NCBI GenBank assembly: GCA_030633305.1 | Contig: DAOVTB010000007.1 | Coordinates: 1 to 57,060 of the forward strand | Direction: 5' to 3' | DNA: 57,060 bases | Source of the DNA: Candidatus Muiribacteriota bacterium | GTDB lineage: Bacteria > Muiribacteriota > DAOVTB01 | Shown: positions 19,469 through 28,564 of the stretch, piece after piece | Layout of the letters: every line of letters starts with the position of its first letter | Position numbering within the stretch: the first letter of the stretch is position 1 | Made by a program: the position numbers and the translations under genes | Notes under the pieces: generated by a model | Seen by the model: only the letters and a program-made list of their open reading frames with translations | Told to the model about the DNA's origin: nothing | The model's database searches: none

Positions 19469-19762
19469 ATATATGATTAAATTCCCGCAGGATATTTTTA
19501 AAAAATCGCTCCCAGCAAGGAAAGGATACCAAGGATTCCTAGTCTTGACCCAACCATTTTTTTTATGATATAATTCGGAAAGTTTTGTGAAGGCCGCCTA
19601 ACTTCTGAAGTGCTGCCCGACGCATTGTTGGCGGGTGTAAACTCGGATAGGTCAACCAGCCTTCGCGGAGTTCCCTGGCGTCTTCTGAAATCATCAGAAT
19701 TACTGTTAACGCAAGTAACGCTGTTAGATTGGTTGTGGAAAATCATAAAAAAGGAGTGTTTT

Positions 19763-20329
19763 ATGTGGAGTAGACGGATATTATTGGGATTGTATATTTT
19801 TTGTTTTATTCTTGCCACCTGTGCAATCGCAGGAGTAGGAGCTGGTAGGGGCATGAAGGCTTTTTGGACCAGCTGTGTTTATGGGCCATCTTTTCTCATT
19901 TTGGGTTTAATTTTTTTTACAGGGAGGGCTGTTTTAGAATATCAGGATAAAAAATATTTCAGAATAGCGGTGTATATGGTAATTTTCCTTGTTTTGGGAG
20001 TCAGTTTTCTTATGATAGGAAATCTGCCCCTAAATATAAGCTCAGTACCCTTCATATTATTTGCAGCGCTATATTTTTCTGCTATATTAGTGCTTTCAAA
20101 TATGAACCAGAACTTTTACCTTGCGATTACGACGAATCCAATCGTTGCCAAAACCAAAAGTAAAGTTTCAAGTGGGGTAGAGGTTGCAAAGGCCAAGGTA
20201 TTAACTAAAGTGAAAAATGTTTTGGATAATGTAGAGGCTGCCAAACAAAAAGACAAAGCAGCCGATGAAAATCCGACAACTGAATCCACCGATAAAAATG
20301 AACCCTCGAAAGAGAAGGAAACAGAGTAA
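19763..20329 (+). CDS. Membrane protein of unknown function with Lys/Glu-rich C-terminus
   Basis: SD AAAGGAG before ATG 19763 (MWSRRILLGLYIFCFIL...), four hydrophobic segments; ORF-track start 19610 lies in non-coding-looking sequence. Confidence 0.65.
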   Translation: MWSRRILLGLYIFCFILATCAIAGVGAGRGMKAFWTSCVYGPSFLILGLIFFTGRAVLEYQDKKYFRIAVYMVIFLVLGVSFLMIGNLPLNISSVPFILFAALYFSAILVLSNMNQNFYLAITTNPIVAKTKSKVSSGVEVAKAKVLTKVKNVLDNVEAAKQKDKAADENPTTESTDKNEPSKEKETE

Positions 20330-20610
20330 AACGAGGTTGAGTCGTCATTAGTGTGTCAAATTGAATTAAGTATTATGTCCCCAGATATTTTCTCATCACT
20401 CAATAAATCGAGCTTTTCAGAAATCATACAGTGTGTTTTGCATCTGAAATTAAAAGTATCTGTAGATTTCATTTTAACATCCAATTAATATAAAAAATAT
20501 TATTCCTTAATCTAGAAATAGTTTAAGACTCACTCAAATTATTTTGTTTTTCTTTCTGCTCTTTTTTTTACTTTTTTAAACACCAATTCTGGAAACATAT
20601 TCGGATTCGT

Positions 20611-20710
20611 ACGAAGTGAAGATTGGATTATACAAAGCGATCCAATCCGAGGCGTATTTTTATACGTTGAGGACTGGATCGTTGCATTAAAATTCAAGAT
20701 TCGCTCAAGC
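20611..20710 (+). repeat. R3 structured repeat, copy C
   Basis: gaagtgaagattggatta...gatccaatccGAGGCGTATttttATACGTTGAGgactggatc...attaaaattcaagattcgctca. Confidence 0.78.
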
Positions 20711-20758
20711 TATTTTCTTCCTTGCTCTTTGTTTTTATTTATTATTTTTTTCAATCCT

Positions 20759-20885
20759 CGTCTGAGAATTGATTGAGATGAAGGTTGGAACTTTCAAGCC
20801 AATTTATGCTGAGGTGTAGTACTCTACTCCGCAAGCATAAATTGGTGCAGAAAGTTTCAAGATTCGCTCAAGCTATTTTCAGACG
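20759..20885 (+). repeat. R3 structured repeat, copy D, abutting the amidohydrolase stop codon
   Basis: Outer arms cgtctgagaattgattgag (20759-20777)/ctcaagctattttcagacg (20867-20885); 12-bp stem CCAATTTATGCT/AGCATAAATTGG; core GAGGTGTAG-TACT-CTACTCCGCA. Confidence 0.85.
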
Positions 20886-22112
20886 TTAGACGTCTAGTCC
20901 TTTTCTCATGGCCTTCTTGTCCACCAATTTTCCGTGGCTCACAACATGAAGAGGCTCTTTATGATACCAGAGTGCTTCATAAACTGTTTTAGCATCAAGA
21001 ACAACAAGGTTAGCTGGAGCACCTTTTTCTACTCTAAATTTAGGAAGGTTAATACAATCAGCTGCATCTATGGTGATCATATCGTAAATTTCTTCCATTT
21101 CAGGGAATGTTGTCATCCATAAAAGATGTACATTCAAAAAACCAACTTCCAGCATATTGTTCTGTCCAAAAGGATAAAATGCATCTGCTATATCATCCTG
21201 TCCAAGACAAACAAGATTACCTTCTGCTCTGAGTTCTTTAACTTTAGCATGAAGTGGTCCAGTATGTGGATCACTTACAACACCCATTCCAGCTTTTTTC
21301 AAAAGAGCGGATATTCTTTTAAAATAAGGAGTGGAATATTGACTCATTGCACGAGCATGATGAGCAAGGTCTCTTCCTGTCCTTTTATCTTTGATCGATC
21401 TAACAGCCATTTTTTCAAGTGTGTGAAGTTGATCACAACCTGCATCATCAACCAGCATTGAAACATCTGCATCAAAATCCTTAGCTATATCAAACATTTC
21501 ATCGATATGAGTCTGTTCATCTTCTACTGTATATTCTATCCATGGAATACCACCAACAACATCACAACCTAATTCCATAGCTTTTCTGATGAGTTTAACA
21601 GTTCCTGGTTCACGAACAACACCGTCTTGAGGAAAAGCAACGATCTGAAGATCCACAATTCCTTCAAATTCTTTTTTCATCTTCAAAAGAGCCTTCACAC
21701 CAATGAGCTTGGCCTTTGAGTCAACATCAGCAAATGCCCTGATATGAGTATTTCCATGAAGTGCTGCTAATTTCAAAGCTTTTCTGACATTTATCATAAT
21801 CGATTTTTCGTTATAATTAGCTTTGACTCTGGAAGCGGCTTCAATCGCAGTCATCGCTCCACCCATATCTCCACTGTGATATTCTAAAAGAGCTTTTGAA
21901 TCAAGCTGTTCAGTGGTATATACTTTACAAAGATGCAAATGAGTATTTACAAATGATTCAGTTACAAGGTTACCTTTTGCATCAATTACTTTTTTCGCTT
22001 TTTCCTTGATAGTTGCAGCAATCTTTTTGATTACACCTTTTTCTACTGCAATGTCTACTTTTCCTTTTCTTTTCCTCAGATGTGCATTCCTTATTATAAG
22101 ATCGTATGCCAT
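20886..22112 (-). CDS. Amidohydrolase, cytosine deaminase-like
   Basis: DLIIRNAHL..KKVIDAKGNLVTESFVNTHLHLCK, CDVVGGIPW, GQDDIADAFYPFGQNNMLEV. Confidence 0.8.
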   Translation of the reverse strand: MAYDLIIRNAHLRKRKGKVDIAVEKGVIKKIAATIKEKAKKVIDAKGNLVTESFVNTHLHLCKVYTTEQLDSKALLEYHSGDMGGAMTAIEAASRVKANYNEKSIMINVRKALKLAALHGNTHIRAFADVDSKAKLIGVKALLKMKKEFEGIVDLQIVAFPQDGVVREPGTVKLIRKAMELGCDVVGGIPWIEYTVEDEQTHIDEMFDIAKDFDADVSMLVDDAGCDQLHTLEKMAVRSIKDKRTGRDLAHHARAMSQYSTPYFKRISALLKKAGMGVVSDPHTGPLHAKVKELRAEGNLVCLGQDDIADAFYPFGQNNMLEVGFLNVHLLWMTTFPEMEEIYDMITIDAADCINLPKFRVEKGAPANLVVLDAKTVYEALWYHKEPLHVVSHGKLVDKKAMRKGLDV

Positions 22113-22149
22113 TTACTAAATCCTCCTACCCTTTTTGTTTTTTTAATTC

Positions 22150-22177
22150 GGACAGGCACAGGGGCCTGTCCCTACAT
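22150..22177. repeat. Mini-palindrome GGACAGGCACAGGGGCCTGTCC-CTACA (R2)
   Basis: Identical or near-identical at 22787, 30369 and 55164. Confidence 0.85.
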
Positions 22178-22195
22178 TATATTTTTAGGTTTATT

Positions 22196-22224
22196 GCGGG
22201 AGGGTCACAGACCCTCCCCTACAA
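22196..22224. repeat. Mini-palindrome GGGAGGGTCACAGACCCTCCC-CTACA (R2, different stem)
   Basis: Inverted repeat with the same CCCTACA 3' tail. Confidence 0.75.
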
Positions 22225-22280
22225 TATTAACCGTTTTATTCTTTTCTCTGCGTCCACCGCGATCTCTGCGCGAGAATCTT

Positions 22281-22760
22281 TTATTTCTTTCCTTCCTTCA
22301 TATATTTTTGAGCAAGAAGCGCCCCGCTTAAAATCGCTTCATATCCCGTACAACGACAGAAATGTTTTTCGAGAGCATCTTTGATTTCATCGAGTGAAGC
22401 ATCAAGATTATTAGTATATAAAACACATAATTCCATTACAATTCCAGGAATACAATATCCACATTGCACTGCGCCTTCTTCTATAAGAGCAGTCTGAATA
22501 GGATGTAAATCTGTTCCATTAGCCAAACCTTCAACTGTAACGATTTCCGCTCCATCATATTTTTTTGCAGGAAGAACACAACTTCTTTTTGCTTCACCAT
22601 TAACAATCACAGTACAGGCTCCGCAACTTGCATCATCACATCCACGTTTAGTTCCCGTCATCTCAAAATCCTCGCGGATCACGTCTATAAGCTTTTCCCA
22701 CCCTGCTATTTCAATAGTTTTTTTTCTTCCATTAACTTTAAGGGTTATTTTTTCACTCAT
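22281..22760 (-). CDS. [2Fe-2S] subunit of xanthine dehydrogenase-family molybdenum hydroxylase
   Basis: GCDDASCGACTVIVNG, CGYCIPGIVM, HFCRCTGYEAI. Start set at MSEKITLK with SD GGAGG; the ORF-track start is inside an R2 repeat. Confidence 0.92.
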   Translation of the reverse strand: MSEKITLKVNGRKKTIEIAGWEKLIDVIREDFEMTGTKRGCDDASCGACTVIVNGEAKRSCVLPAKKYDGAEIVTVEGLANGTDLHPIQTALIEEGAVQCGYCIPGIVMELCVLYTNNLDASLDEIKDALEKHFCRCTGYEAILSGALLAQKYMKEGKK

Positions 22761-22786
22761 CTTTTCCTCCATCATATCCTGGTCTT

Positions 22787-22814
22787 GGACAGGCACAGGG
22801 GCCTGTCCCTACAT
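22787..22814. repeat. Mini-palindrome R2
   Basis: ggacaggcacaggggcctgtccctacat. Confidence 0.85.
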
Positions 22815-22842
22815 TATTAATTTTTATTTTACTCTTGTTCCA

Positions 22843-22910
22843 GAGGGGTCAAAGCAACTGTGATTTTTTTTGAGACTTCAAAGAAAATTAAAGTTCCATC
22901 TGACCCCATC
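22843..22910 (+). repeat. R1 hairpin, second subtype (TTTTTTGAGACTTCAAAGAAAA loop region)
   Basis: gaggggtcaaagcaactgtgattttttttgagacttcaaagaaaattaaagttccatctgacccc. Confidence 0.8.
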
Positions 22911-23063
22911 TTATTTACTATTTTGTCCTTTTTCTTACTCTTTTTTTTAATCCTGTCTAATCTTCTTATTTTTTCTCTGCGCCCTCAGCGATCTCTGCGC
23001 GAGAATTTTCTTTCTTTATTTTTTCTTCATGCCCTTCATGCTCTTCATGGTAAAATCTTCTCT

Positions 23064-25379
23064 TTATTTTTTATCCATTTCAGCTTTCAATATTTCCGCT
23101 GTGAGCGGTATTCTGAAGAAATCAATCCCAACAGCATCGTAAACAGCATTCAAAATAGATGGTGCTACACCGATAACTGGATGTTCTCCAATTCCTCTAG
23201 CTCCAAAAGGACCAATTTCACCAGGTGTTTCAACAAACTCTATCGTCTGTTTTTCTGGAGCATCCTTGATGGTTGGAAATCTATATTTTCTAAACATGGC
23301 ATTATGACATCTACCTTCACTATCAAACACAAGCTCTTCACAAAGACTTGCACCAATAGCCATCATTACACCACCTGCAACCTGTCCGCGAATCTGCTGA
23401 GCATTAATTACTCTGCCTACATCAAACGCAGAAGCAAAATGATCTATTATGATTTTACCAGTTGCTTTTTCTATTTTAATTTCACAACCCTGTGCTCCAA
23501 ATGTATGAGAAACACCCATAGTACCCTGCCCATTTGCATCTGGAACAGAATATCTCGGAAGTCTAGCATCAGAAGTAGTATGAACTACATCTCCAACTGT
23601 CATTCCATCATCATACATATAACCTCTTGCAAGACTTTCTACAGTAAGTTTAAGACTCGGATCATTTCTCAGATAAACATGCTCTCCGTCATATTTAAGA
23701 TTATCTATATTAACACGTAGAACTTGCGCAGCGGTCTTTTTCATCATTTTGATTGCTTTTTTACAAGCTCTCACAACAGCACGACCACCTTGTGTTGTAA
23801 ACATAGAACCTATCGTCTGCCATTCCCATGGAGAAAACTGTGTATCTATTTCAGTATAAACCTTGATTTTTTCAGTTGGGATCATAAGAACTTCAGCTGC
23901 AACCTGTTGAACAACCGTTCTAAGTCCCTGCCCAACTTCTGCTCCACCCATATTGATTGCAACACTTCCGTCTGCATTGAATTTCAAATAACAGCTCTTG
24001 GATGAAAAAGGTGCACCTTTTGGAGTCTTCATAACACCAGAAAATCCGCGCCCATAATAATATTTATCATCTTCAGCAGGCTTTTCTTTTGAAAAGATTG
24101 CTTCCCGTACTAAATCTGCACATTTTTTGACATCTCCATGAGATGTGATCAATTTTTCTCCGAGAGCCGTAACACTTCCATCACCCATATAATTTTTCTC
24201 TCTGAGATCAAATGACGACATATTAAGTTTTCTAGCAAGGATATCTATTAGCCTTTCAGTTGCAAACTGTGATTCCTGATGACCATAACCTCTATATGCA
24301 CCTACAGGCGGTGTATTTGTATATACAAGATATGACTGAAGATGAGCATTTGGAAATTCATATGCTCCGCCACAGTTATGGCCTGCACCAATAGAAACAT
24401 GAACACCAGTATCAGAATATGCACCAGTTGATTGATAAATAGTAGTTTCCATTGCAGTAAAAGTACCATCTTTCTTTGCACCTATCTTCATTCTTGTTCT
24501 CATTCCATGACCAAGCAAAGTACTTAAAAGATCTTCTTTTCTTGTAGCAACCCATTTTACCGGATGACCTGGCACAAAGCTGGCTATCCATGCAATAGTC
24601 TGCTCGACAGTAATATCAGATTTATATCCAAAACATCCACCGAGTTCTGGAATATGTACTCTTACATCAGAAAGAGGAAGATCATATACACGACCTAGTT
24701 CTTCTCTTATGATAAAAGGACAGATCGATGAAGACCAGCACTCTATCGTTTTATCTTCATGAAACCACACAATGGAACCATGTGGTTCAATTGCAGCTGA
24801 AGAACCCCATGGATATACAAATTCACCTTCTACAAACACTTCAGCATCATCAAAACCTTTCTTAATATCACCTTTTTTTAATTCATAATGATTAGCTATA
24901 TTTGTTCCTGCTTTTGGACCAAGACCTGGAAGGTGCCAGTATTCTCCACTTTTTTCATGTATCAATATGGCATCGTCTTTAAGAGAATCAAGAGCATCAA
25001 CAAGTACTGGAAGTGGTTCATATTCAACTTTTATCTTTTTAACAGCTTCCCGCGCAAGATGTGTATTTTCAGCAATTACAGCTGCTACGGGTTCGCCGAT
25101 ATATCTTACCTTATCAACAGCAAACGGAGTAAGATCTCGAATATTATCTCCATACTTAAATTCACAACCTTTTCCGGTAACAACTTTTACTACTCCTTCA
25201 CATTTTTCCGCTTCAGAAGTATCAATCGAAATAATTTTTGCATGTGCATACTCCGGTCTAAGAATTGCTGCATACAGCATACCTGGAAGTTTAACATCAT
25301 CCAGAAAATACGCTTTTCCTGTAACTTTTTTTACAGCGTCGGGACGCTGAATACTTTTTCCTACATATTTAAATTCCAC
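23064..25379 (-). CDS. Molybdopterin-binding subunit of xanthine dehydrogenase-family hydroxylase
   Basis: YVGKSIQRPDAVKKVTGKAYFLDDVKLPGMLYAAILRPEYAHAKI, GGAEVGQGLRTVVQQ, GPFGARGIGEHPVIGVAPSILNAVYDA. GTG start 25379 preceded by GGGAGGG. Confidence 0.92.
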   Translation of the reverse strand: MEFKYVGKSIQRPDAVKKVTGKAYFLDDVKLPGMLYAAILRPEYAHAKIISIDTSEAEKCEGVVKVVTGKGCEFKYGDNIRDLTPFAVDKVRYIGEPVAAVIAENTHLAREAVKKIKVEYEPLPVLVDALDSLKDDAILIHEKSGEYWHLPGLGPKAGTNIANHYELKKGDIKKGFDDAEVFVEGEFVYPWGSSAAIEPHGSIVWFHEDKTIECWSSSICPFIIREELGRVYDLPLSDVRVHIPELGGCFGYKSDITVEQTIAWIASFVPGHPVKWVATRKEDLLSTLLGHGMRTRMKIGAKKDGTFTAMETTIYQSTGAYSDTGVHVSIGAGHNCGGAYEFPNAHLQSYLVYTNTPPVGAYRGYGHQESQFATERLIDILARKLNMSSFDLREKNYMGDGSVTALGEKLITSHGDVKKCADLVREAIFSKEKPAEDDKYYYGRGFSGVMKTPKGAPFSSKSCYLKFNADGSVAINMGGAEVGQGLRTVVQQVAAEVLMIPTEKIKVYTEIDTQFSPWEWQTIGSMFTTQGGRAVVRACKKAIKMMKKTAAQVLRVNIDNLKYDGEHVYLRNDPSLKLTVESLARGYMYDDGMTVGDVVHTTSDARLPRYSVPDANGQGTMGVSHTFGAQGCEIKIEKATGKIIIDHFASAFDVGRVINAQQIRGQVAGGVMMAIGASLCEELVFDSEGRCHNAMFRKYRFPTIKDAPEKQTIEFVETPGEIGPFGARGIGEHPVIGVAPSILNAVYDAVGIDFFRIPLTAEILKAEMDKK

Positions 25380-25458
25380 AAATACCCTCCCTGTTGAATT
25401 CAATAACTTTGTATTTTTTCCCTCTGCGTCCTCCGCGTTCTCTGCGCGAGAATCTTCT

Positions 25459-28400
25459 TTATATTCTGTCCACTTCGAGTACATTCGATGTGGCTTCTGC
25501 TTTAATAAAATAATCCATTTTATTTTCAAGCTCTGTTATATGAGAAATTACAAAAATCTGTTGATAAAGTTTTTCCATCATTCTTAAAAGTTCTATAAAC
25601 GCATTCTGCCTTTTCTGATCAAAAGAACTTATCGGTTCATCGAGAAACAGGAACTGATGAAAAGAAATACCATCATCGGTATCATGCATGCCAGGAAATA
25701 AGGCCTTTGAAAATGCAAGTCTGAACATCAAAAGGATCTGATCTTCTGTTCCTCCTGACAAATTCTTGATTGGCACATAGTCATTTTTTTCATCAGAAAA
25801 TATCTGTATAGAAAAATCTTCCTGCAGCAAAACCTTCTTGTACCTGTTATTTGTCAATTTCGGCAGATAAGTAGCAAAATATCTCTCAATCTGAGGTTTA
25901 ATCTTCTTAATAACATTATCCCTGGTAAGATCATACATTTTAATAACTTCAGGAAAATACAATATATTATCCCTCATATTCCGTTCCAGTTCTTCTGTCT
26001 CAGATAGTTGTTCAAGAAGATTTTTCTTCATCCTTTCAGCATCTCCAAATTTATCAAGAAATCCATTCTTTAAAGCAATTTTTTCAAGGATATCCCTTAC
26101 TTTCAGATTAAACCCATTCACATCTTCCCTTAGGACGGCAAGAGTTTCTACACTGAAACCTATCTTTTCAAGTCCCTTTTCGAGGTTATCATATTCCTGG
26201 TAAATATCTTTGATCTTTCCTTCAAGGATCATTTTCTCTTCTTCAAGTTTTGAATGATCCTGTTTTTTTACAGAAACCAGATTTTGTTTTTCCTTAAGCC
26301 TTACAATCCGTTCCTTTAATTCAATAATATTTTTATCGAGAGCCTTTTCATCCGAAGATAATTTTTCTTTATCTTTATCCGTGACTTCTACGATTGTTTG
26401 AGCATTCATATTTTTCTTAAGATCAGCAATTTGAGTTTCGATTATTTTCAATTCCCCAGCTAAAAAGCTATTTTGATCTTTATGCTTTTCCGATTCTTTT
26501 TCCTTCCTTTTAATCCTGTCTTCAACTTTCTTCAGACTTTCTGAATATTTTTCCAACAAACTTCTTTTTTCTTCGATCAATCTAATATCACTACCTGATT
26601 TTTCAATCTCAGTCTTTAGATTCTCTAATTCATCTTTTTTATCATTTAGGGCCTTTAATTCTGAGCTAATCGATTCATAATATTCTGTTAGCGTTCCGTC
26701 TATCTCATTTTCCTTCAAAAAAGTCTGGATTTTAAGAAGACTGAATTCAAAATTATTATCACTAAAATCCCTGAGTTTTTCCAGACTGTCTTCAATAGAA
26801 TATCTATCATTAAGATTGATACTTTTTATCATCTCAGATTTTTTCTTTATTTCCTGAAGCTGGATTTCATAATTAGATTTTTCTTCACTATTGCTTTTGT
26901 ATTCAGCATCGATAACGCCTTTCTTTTCTTTATTTAAAAAAATGTCACTTTCAAGTTCTTTTTCAAGAACAATTCCCTTTTTCCTGGAAACTATGGCAAC
27001 AATCAGAAACAACAACGGGAAAATCCCAAAGCTTGCATATATATACACTTTTGTATAAAAAACCCATCCCAATATTGCTACAAGAGAAAGTGCAAACAAG
27101 CCACCAAAAAGATTTTCCTTTCCAAAATGATTTTTTAATAAAACTTTCTTACTGTCAATAATATCCTGATCATTAAATTTAATTATTTTCTGTCCAAGTT
27201 CAACAAGAAGCTGTTTTACTTTTTCCAGATTTCCATTACACACATTCTCTTCTTTGTAGTACTTTGAATTCAGAACTTCAATTTCTTCATCAATCGTTTC
27301 AGAAAACACCTTAATACTTCCAGCTTCTTCAAGTTTCTCACGGACTTCTTCAAATCCCTCGAGTTCTTTTTCAAGATTCTTTTTATTTTCTGTTTTTTCT
27401 ATCAGAGAACTTTTCATCTCGCTTAGATTTCCAGTAGCTTTTTCACATTCCTGAGTTCCTTTTATTATTTCATCTTTCTCTTCTTTCAGATCTTTCAATT
27501 CCTCAGAAATAATATCTTGCGTCTCTTCAAGTGATGCAATTGAAGCTTTTTTCACTGATTCTGCTTTCTCAAATGACTTTAATTCTGCCTGGAGCTTAGT
27601 GTATTCAATCGCCTGTACGCCCTGTTCGTGGAGTCTAGCTTCGGTTTCCTCAAGACTGTTTTTCTCATTATTCAACTTCTCAAGTTCTTTTTCAGATGTT
27701 TCCAATTCTTCAGACAGATTTTTCGATTCCAATTCATACTGACTAAAATTTTCCATCTTTCCAACTAATGCTTCAAGATTATCCTTCAACAACAGTTCCT
27801 TTTCTTTCAAAATCCTACATTGCTGTGAAGAATCCTCAAATTCCAGTAATTGATTAAGTTTATCTTCTTTTTCTTTTATATTTACATCTATTGACTCTTT
27901 TTCCAGAACAAGCTTATCTATTTCATCAACAACTTCCTGCTTTTCAGCAAGTTCAAGTTGAACTTCAGAAAGGTCATCTTTAAGTTTCTCTATTTTTGAA
28001 TCAATAGATTTGCTATCTTTTTTAGATATATCAAATTCTTCTTTTAACGCATCCTTTGCCACATCAAGTTTATTAAGACCAAGCATACTGCTTATAACTT
28101 CCAGCCTGTCTTCCTTATGACTTTGAATAATAGACAATTCTTTCTGAGCAACATAGGAGGAATATCTGAATTCTTTAAAAGACAGCTTTAATTTATTTTG
28201 ATAAAAGCCTTTCATTTCATCTTCAGAAAGATCAATATTCTGATTCACATTTCGTATAGAAATAGATTCATCTTCTTTTGAAAAAGTCCTGGTAATTAAA
28301 AATAATTCTGTCCCGAAAGATACCTTTACCTCAACAAAACCATCTTTTGCGCCCCAGAACATAATATTCTCTACACCTGAATCTTCACGGGTACACTGAC

Positions 28401-28551
28401 CGAACAAACCATAGGAAATAGCTTCACCAATAGTTGATTTTCCAGCTTCATTTTCTCCAATGATGCCAATTAGCCCTTTTTCCGGAATTTCCCTGATTCG
28501 GAGCTCTTTAAACTTCATAAAATTCTTACAATATAGGGATTTTATAATCAT
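25459..28551 (-). CDS. Rad50/SbcC-like (YhaN-like) coiled-coil ATPase with central transmembrane hairpin
   Basis: Walker A GENEAGKST, signature LSGGTEDQ, Walker B FLFLDEP; long coiled coils; central LFGGLFALSLVAILGWVFYTKVYIYASFGIFPLLFLIVAIV; no CxxC hook. Confidence 0.85.
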   Translation of the reverse strand: MIIKSLYCKNFMKFKELRIREIPEKGLIGIIGENEAGKSTIGEAISYGLFGQCTREDSGVENIMFWGAKDGFVEVKVSFGTELFLITRTFSKEDESISIRNVNQNIDLSEDEMKGFYQNKLKLSFKEFRYSSYVAQKELSIIQSHKEDRLEVISSMLGLNKLDVAKDALKEEFDISKKDSKSIDSKIEKLKDDLSEVQLELAEKQEVVDEIDKLVLEKESIDVNIKEKEDKLNQLLEFEDSSQQCRILKEKELLLKDNLEALVGKMENFSQYELESKNLSEELETSEKELEKLNNEKNSLEETEARLHEQGVQAIEYTKLQAELKSFEKAESVKKASIASLEETQDIISEELKDLKEEKDEIIKGTQECEKATGNLSEMKSSLIEKTENKKNLEKELEGFEEVREKLEEAGSIKVFSETIDEEIEVLNSKYYKEENVCNGNLEKVKQLLVELGQKIIKFNDQDIIDSKKVLLKNHFGKENLFGGLFALSLVAILGWVFYTKVYIYASFGIFPLLFLIVAIVSRKKGIVLEKELESDIFLNKEKKGVIDAEYKSNSEEKSNYEIQLQEIKKKSEMIKSINLNDRYSIEDSLEKLRDFSDNNFEFSLLKIQTFLKENEIDGTLTEYYESISSELKALNDKKDELENLKTEIEKSGSDIRLIEEKRSLLEKYSESLKKVEDRIKRKEKESEKHKDQNSFLAGELKIIETQIADLKKNMNAQTIVEVTDKDKEKLSSDEKALDKNIIELKERIVRLKEKQNLVSVKKQDHSKLEEEKMILEGKIKDIYQEYDNLEKGLEKIGFSVETLAVLREDVNGFNLKVRDILEKIALKNGFLDKFGDAERMKKNLLEQLSETEELERNMRDNILYFPEVIKMYDLTRDNVIKKIKPQIERYFATYLPKLTNNRYKKVLLQEDFSIQIFSDEKNDYVPIKNLSGGTEDQILLMFRLAFSKALFPGMHDTDDGISFHQFLFLDEPISSFDQKRQNAFIELLRMMEKLYQQIFVISHITELENKMDYFIKAEATSNVLEVDRI

Positions 28552-28564
28552 TACAGTTCCTTTC

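Noticed and set aside
19254-19568. 104-aa ORF overlapping paralogue 2 and its terminator
   Set aside because: Alternate frame of the QGP gene that reads through the terminator; translation is a frame-shifted repeat.
19596-19733. Possible integron attC site (GCCTAAC ... GTTAGAT)
   Set aside because: R-box-like ends are present, but I could not find complementary L boxes or a convincing attC stem, and no integrase or cassette array is visible.
22860-23720. 286-aa plus-strand ORF
   Set aside because: Antisense to the well-supported Mo-hydroxylase gene and its 5' part runs through repeats; composition is typical of a shadow ORF.
24888-25397. 169-aa and 127-aa overlapping plus-strand ORFs
   Set aside because: Both antisense to the Mo-hydroxylase gene in different frames; low-complexity Phe/Tyr/Ser translations.
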